DNA of 22,934 nt, from positions 1 through 22,934 of the forward strand of contig JADJJE010000054.1 of assembly GCA_016706685.1 (NCBI GenBank), given 5' to 3'. The translations under genes and the position numbers were made by a program. The notes below the pieces were generated by a model that ran no database searches, was not told the origin of the DNA, and saw nothing but the letters and a program-made list of their open reading frames with translations. The DNA comes from Sandaracinaceae bacterium (GTDB lineage Bacteria > Myxococcota_A > Polyangia > Polyangiales > Houyiibacteriaceae). This document shows positions 18,756-22,934 of the stretch, one piece after another. Position 1 is the first letter of the stretch. Every line of letters starts with the position of its first letter.

Positions 18756-19634
18756 GTGCCCCCCGTGAACCACGAATCCCCCCTCGCCCCCCTCACCGCG
18801 CGCTTCCGGCGCGTGGAATCCATCTCCCCATCGAGCTGACGCAGATGCCTGCGCTCTTCTCGCGCTTCTACGAAAACGCGGACCTCGCGACGTTCATCAA
18901 GGACCTCTCCGAGAAGTCGGGCGTGATCATGGTGCGTGAGAAGAACGAGGCCGCGACCATCCGCGGCTTCAGCACCATCAAGCAGGTCGAGCTCGACGAC
19001 GACGGACGCCCGGCCATCGGCGTCTTCAGCGGCGACACCATCCTGCACCCCGACTACTGGGGTGACCGCGCGCTCAAGGACGGCTTCGTTCGGTACATGC
19101 TGGGCGTGAAGGCCCGCATGCCCCGCACGCCCATCTACTGGCTGCTGATCTCGAAGGGCTACAAGACCTACCTGCTGCTGGCGAACAACTTAGTCACGAA
19201 CTACCCGCGGGCGGACAACCCCTCGGACCCGCGCCTGCGCGGCATCGTGGACCAGTACTGCCGGCAGCTCTTCCCCGCGCGCTTACAACCCCACCAAGGG
19301 CATCTTGGACTTCGGGGAGGGTTCGCAGTGCCTGCGTGACCCGGTGGCGCCCATCACCGAGGAGCTGCGCGCCGAGAACCCGGCCATCGCGTTCTTCGAA
19401 GACCGCAACCCCGAGTGGCACCGCGGCGTGGAGCTGCCCTGTGTGGGCGAGGTCTCGCTGAACCTGCTGTGGCCCTACCTGGCGAAGGAGTCGTCGCGCA
19501 TGCGCAGCTCGGCGCCGCCCCCCGGAGCCTTGGCCACCGAGCTGGGCGAGCGCATGCCCTCGCTGGCTGACCTCGCGCGGCAGCTCCGCGGGCGCACCGA
19601 CGACACGCCGTTCACGCTGGAGGACCGCGCATGA
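18756..19634 (+). CDS. GNAT-like protein, first gene of GH3 operon
   Basis: About 292 residues. GTG 18756 begins VPPVNHESPLAPLTARFRRV; a slip near 18830 leads to ELTQMPALFSRFYENADLAT. The core has GFSTIKQVEL, GVFSGDTILHPDYWGDRALK and TPIYWLLISKGYKTYLLLA, the hairpin, FSGDT-strand and helix order of GNAT-like acyltransferases. A second slip near 19285 restores the original frame for YNPTKGILDFGEG, ENPAIAFFEDRNPEW and ELPCVGEVSLNLLW. A standard acetyl-CoA Q/R-x-x-G-x-G/A loop is not obvious, so the acyl donor is unknown. It has no signal peptide and is likely cytoplasmic. Its TGA overlaps the GH3 start (ATGA 19631-19634). I recall similar conserved hypotheticals in large-genome GC-rich bacteria but cannot name a family. 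Confidence 0.75.
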
Positions 19635-21284
19635 AGGACCAGCTGCGACCCTTCGCGCATCAGGCGGCGCGCGCCGTCTGTGCGTGGGGCGCGCGGCGCT
19701 TCGACGACGCTCTCCACGACGTCGAGCGCACGCAGCGCGCGACGCTGGCCCGCCAGCTGGAGCACTTCGACGGCTCGCTCCAGGCCAAGCGCCTGGGGCT
19801 CACGCGCAGCATGAGCGCCGAGGCGTTCCGCGACCGTGTCGCCGAGCACTCGTGGTCCGACGTGGAGGCGCTGGTCACGCGTCAGCGCGCCGGCGAAGAG
19901 CGCATGCTCACGCGTGAGCACTGCGAGCGCTACCAGCCCACCAGCGGGTCGAGCTTCGCGTGTGAAGTGGGTGCCCTACACGCCCGGCTTCCTGGCCGAC
20001 CTCGACGCCGCCGTCACGCCCTGGGTGGCCGACCTCTACCGCAGCGTGCCGGGTGTGCGCGCCGGGCGGCACTACTGGTCGCTCTCGTGGATCCCCACCG
20101 AGCTGCGCGCCGACACGCCGGGCAACGTGAACGACGACACGCAGCTGCTCTCGTGGGAGAAGCGCGCGGCCGCGGCGCTCATGGCCCCCGTGCCGCGCTG
20201 GGTGGCCTTCGCCGAGTCTTCGGACGACTCGCTGTTCGCCACGCTCGCCTGGCTGCTCGCCGCGCGTGACCTGTCGTTGATCTCGGTGTGGAGCCCCACG
20301 TTCGCGCTGAACCTCTTCGAGGGGCTCGAGCGCCACCGCACGGAGCTATGCGACACGCTCGTGCAAGGGCGCTGGCAGCGCAGCGGTCTGCCGGGAGGCG
20401 CGCCGCGTGCCCCCGAGGTGGCCGCCATCCTGCGCAGCTACCCCGGCCCCGCCACGCCCGAGCTGCTGCGCGCCCTCTGGCCGTCGCTCTCGCTGATCAG
20501 CGCGTGGGACACCTCGTCGTCGGCGAGCTGGGCCCGCAGGCTGCAGGCGCTCGCCCCCCACGCGCACTTCCAGGGCAAGGGTCTGTGGGCCACCGAGGGC
20601 GTGGTCACCATCCCCTACCGGGGTAAGCACGTGCTGGCGTCGCGCAGCCACTTCTACGAGTTCGTGGACCTCGCCACCGAGCGCTCGCACTTCGCGTGGG
20701 AGCTGCGCGAGGGCCAGGAGGTGCGCCCACTGCTCACCACCGGCGCGGGACTCCTGCGCTACGGGCTGCGCGACCGCTTGAAGGTGCGTGGCTTCGTGGG
20801 GAGCACGCCGTGCCTCGAGTTCCAGGGACGCATGGACGACACCGACATGGTGGGCGAGAAGCTGAGCCCCGACGCGGCCGCGCGCGCGCTCAGCGCACTC
20901 GAGCCGATGGGCGACTGCCAGCCCCTGTCGCTGATCCCGCTGCCGAGTGGCCTGCACCCCACGTCCGAGCGCCCCTGCTACGTGGCGCTGTGCGAGGGCG
21001 CGCCCAACCCCGAGCGTGACCAGGCGCGGTCGGAGACGCTGGAGCGTGGCCTGCGCGAGTTCTTCCACTACGACCTCGCTCGCGACCTCGGGCAGCTGGC
21101 CCAGGCCGAGGTGGTCACCACGCCGCACGCGCGCGCCGTCTACGAAGAGCTCGGCGTCCTGCGCGGCATGGTCAAGGGAAACATCAAGGTCGAGCCCCTC
21201 TCGGCCTGCATCGAGGGCGCCGCCGCCCTGCACCTGCGCCAGGTGGCGCGCCCCGTAGCCACAGGAGATCAGTCATGGACGTAA
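19631..21284 (+). CDS. GH3-family acyl-acid adenylating/amide synthetase
   Basis: About 550 residues, the usual GH3 length. In characterised plant GH3 proteins the family adenylates a carboxylic acid and joins it to an amine, often an amino acid. Motifs appear in order: YQPTSGSS (ATP phosphate loop, family TSGTT) then VKWVPYTPGFLADLD; SLISVWSPTFALNLFEGLE; HFQGKGLWATEGVVTIPYRG (second nucleotide motif); SHFYEFVDLA; and LLRYGLRDRLKVRGFVG followed by LEFQGRMDDTDMVGEKL (hinge and C-terminal motif). The family RYRLGD-like sequence is RYGLRD here. The only slip is near 19960, right after the TSGSS motif, where two frames join cleanly. The gene starts inside the preceding stop and its own TAA 21282-21284 lies inside the next gene. 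Substrates cannot be read from sequence. Confidence 0.88.
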
Positions 21285-22543
21285 CGAGTTTTCTTGCGCA
21301 GTTCCCCGACGCGCGCTGGGCGACGCCCAACGACAACGCCACCATCCTGGAGCTACCGACGGCTGAGCATGCAGGGCGGCGCGTTCAACATCACGTTCGT
21401 GAAGGACCGGACTACTTCCGCTTCCTGCGTTACGAGGGCCCCGAGCACCACGTGCTGCTCGTCGAGAATAGCGACGGCGTCGCCGAGGGCATGGCCACGC
21501 TGGTGATGCGTCCGAGCTACGTGGGTGACCAGGTCGAGTGGGTGGGCCACTGGTCGGATCTGCGCTTCATCCGCGGCCGCGACCGCCGCTCAAGTTCGAC
21601 TGGAAGGTCTTCACGGCGCCATCTGCGACCACGGCCACGAGATCGAGGGCTGGCACGGCTGCAAGCACTGGCTCGGGTCGTTCGTCATGGCCAACGACCG
21701 CGCTCGCGCGGCGTTCACCGCCCAGGAGACGCCGTTCGACCTCACGCCCGTGGCGTCGTATCAGATGATCAACCTGCTGGCGCACCGCCCCTTCGGGCGC
21801 GGCAAGCTGCGGCAGCTGAAGCAGGGCATGCCGGACGTGAGCGTGCGCGTGGCGCGCACGGAGGACATCGGCCGCCTGCGCGCGTTCTTGAACACGCAGA
21901 ACCGCGAGCGCGCGCTCGGCTACGTGTACGAGGGCGAGCACGACGAGCTGAACCGGCGTCTGCAGAGCTGGGACGACTTCTCCATCGAGAGCTTCTACCT
22001 GGCGAGCGACGCCAACGGGAAGCTGGTGGGATGCCTCGCGCCCTGGGACCTGTCGCCCGGTCGGCGCATCGTGGTGGACGACTTCACCGCCTGCACATGG
22101 CCGAGCCTGGCGCGTGGGCTCGGCGGAGCGTTCCGCAGCCCGGCGAGAGATGCGCATCCTCTACCCTGATGACCACAGGAGGATCGACCACACGCTGCCG
22201 ACCAGCGGGCGACGCGCCGTGTTCGCGGCCCTGCTGGAGGCGCTCTTACGCCGACCCGCGCGTGGCCGACTACCACGTGGTGGCCACGAACGGATGGTTC
22301 GACCGCGGAAGAGCATGGCAAACCCCGAGGGTGATCGAGCCGGCCTTCTTCACCCAGAAGACGCCCACCCTGCTCTGGCGTGATGACCACGCCCGGGACG
22401 CACGAGCCCGTGAACGAGGCGCACCTCCGGGTGCATGCGGGACACGAGATGTGCCTCACCTGATCCTGCCCCAACCGCCCCGGAGCGCAGATGCCGCGCT
22501 CGAGGGTGTGGCGGGGTCCATCTCGCGGGTCTACATGAGATGA
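21275..22543 (+). CDS. Apparent double-GNAT acyltransferase-like protein
   Basis: It starts MDVTSFLAQFPDARWATPND at ATG 21275, ten bases inside the GH3 gene. The N-terminal half (about 21365-21600) has GGAFNITFVKD, HHVLLVENSDGVAEGMATLV and VGHWSDLRF, a GNAT-like beta hairpin ending in a DLR strand. The second half (about 21835-22320) has VSVRVARTEDIGRLRAFLNT, ESFYLASDANGKLVGCLAPW, ALLEALYADPRVADYHVVA and TNGWFDRG, again a GNAT layout. The tail reads FFTQKTPTLLW, HEPVNEAHLRVHAGHEM, and ALEGVAGSISRVYMR ending at TGA 22541-22543. Length is about 420 residues. Slips lie near 21360, 21405, 21590, 22110, 22240, 22310 and 22380. TGA 22461-22463 in another frame is a possible earlier end; I prefer 22543 because it overlaps the next ATG. 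Confidence 0.7.
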   Translation: MDVTSFLAQFPDARWATPNDNATILELPTAEHAGRRVQHHVREGPDYFRFLRYEGPEHHVLLVENSDGVAEGMATLVMRPSYVGDQVEWVGHWSDLRFIRGRDRRSSSTGRSSRRHLRPRPRDRGLARLQALARVVRHGQRPRSRGVHRPGDAVRPHARGVVSDDQPAGAPPLRARQAAAAEAGHAGRERARGAHGGHRPPARVLEHAEPRARARLRVRGRARRAEPASAELGRLLHRELLPGERRQREAGGMPRALGPVARSAHRGGRLHRLHMAEPGAWARRSVPQPGERCASSTLMTTGGSTTRCRPAGDAPCSRPCWRRSYADPRVADYHVVATNGWFDRGRAWQTPRVIEPAFFTQKTPTLLWRDDHARDARARERGAPPGACGTRDVPHLILPQPPRSADAALEGVAGSISRVYMR

Positions 22544-22934
22544 CCTTCGAGCGGCCGCTCGACGCGACAAAGCTGCGCACCTGCGTGCGCGCTGATCACC
22601 GCCTGCTCCCACGCACCCGCACAACGCCTGGTCGCTGGGACGCCCGCTACGTGCCTCGAGGTGCTTGGACACCGACCCGCTCCTCGAGCCCCTGTTCGAC
22701 GAGGTCTTCGGCGTGCTCGCGGGGTGGCCGCCAACGAAGAGCGGCTACACAGTAACGCAACGCCCCTCTTGGCGGAGCCCCTTCGCGCTCGGGCGCAGCC
22801 TGCCTGTGCGCTTTGTTGCCGACCACCCCACGCGGCCCACGCTCTTCGGGCGATCGCACTCACCTGTGTGCGACGGCGCGGCATGATCCAGATGATTTGA
22901 CGCTTCGGGGCGCGTTGGGCTGGGAAGCCGATCG
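22540..22934 (+). CDS. Unrecognised gene, partial at window end
   Basis: ATG 22540 (ATGA overlap with the previous stop) begins MTFERPLDATKLRTCVRADH. After a slip near 22610 the frame reads HPHNAWSLGRPLRA, DTDPLLEPLFDEVFGVLAGW and PTKSGYTVTQRP, then ALGRSLPVRFVADHPTRPTL. A further slip near 22870 opens a frame to the window end (HDPDDLTLRGALGWEADR). Composition looks coding and strand matches the operon. I do not recognise the family, and the 3' end is missing. By position it is the fourth gene of the GH3 operon. Confidence 0.5.

Noticed and set aside
18558..18773. 71-codon minus-strand frame in the AT-rich region
   Set aside because: It overlaps the start of the GNAT-like gene and its inverted repeats, has no ribosome binding site that I can see, and could occur by chance at this length.
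1..22934. CRISPR arrays, rRNA, tRNA, insertion sequences or prophage genes
   Set aside because: No spaced direct-repeat arrays, conserved RNA gene sequences, transposase or phage motifs were seen.

Overview
The window is a very GC-rich bacterial chromosome fragment with no rRNA, tRNA, CRISPR array or transposase that I can see. GC content, codon use and several exported-protein families (an NADase-type glycan-binding domain protein, many small lipoproteins, a large TPR protein of unknown role) fit a Myxococcota-like deltaproteobacterial lineage. That placement is inference. Most genes, including housekeeping ones such as 6-phosphofructokinase and mutM, are split between frames by single-base slips, several at homopolymer runs. 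I read this as draft-sequence indels, not mass gene decay, and annotate genes across the slips.

Region 1-3765 (minus strand) is the hardest to read: an unresolved coding-like stretch (1-1795), an unrecognised gene (about 1870-2895) and a lipoprotein (2896-3765). A divergent gene at 3896-5140 encodes an exported protein with an NADase-type glycan-binding domain and a DUF2914-like C-terminus. Then comes a minus-strand metal-efflux operon read from 12226 to 5148: outer-membrane factor, periplasmic adaptor, CzcA-like RND pump, response regulator, histidine kinase (czcCBA-RS order). Three of its junctions are 4-base ATGA overlaps. Upstream on the same strand is pfkA (13288-12295), separated from czcC by about 70 bases that contain an inverted repeat.

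Region 13369-18433 (plus strand) holds a DUF6503-like lipoprotein, a roughly 817-residue TPR protein with two copies of a small C-terminal repeat, mutM/fpg, and a VTT/DedA-type membrane protein whose start overlaps the mutM stop. A three-copy 11-bp repeat between the TPR gene and mutM places a TAG stop in all three frames.

Region 18434-22934 is the most interesting. A gene-free stretch of about 320 bases with several perfect inverted repeats and a sharp drop in GC leads into a tightly coupled plus-strand operon: a GNAT-like protein, a GH3-family acyl-adenylate/amide synthetase, a second (apparently double) GNAT-like protein, and an unrecognised gene running off the window. This looks like a small uncharacterised acyl-conjugation pathway: GH3 could activate a carboxylic acid and the GNAT-like proteins could transfer or modify acyl groups. 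The pathway function is inference; the GH3 assignment rests on visible motifs.
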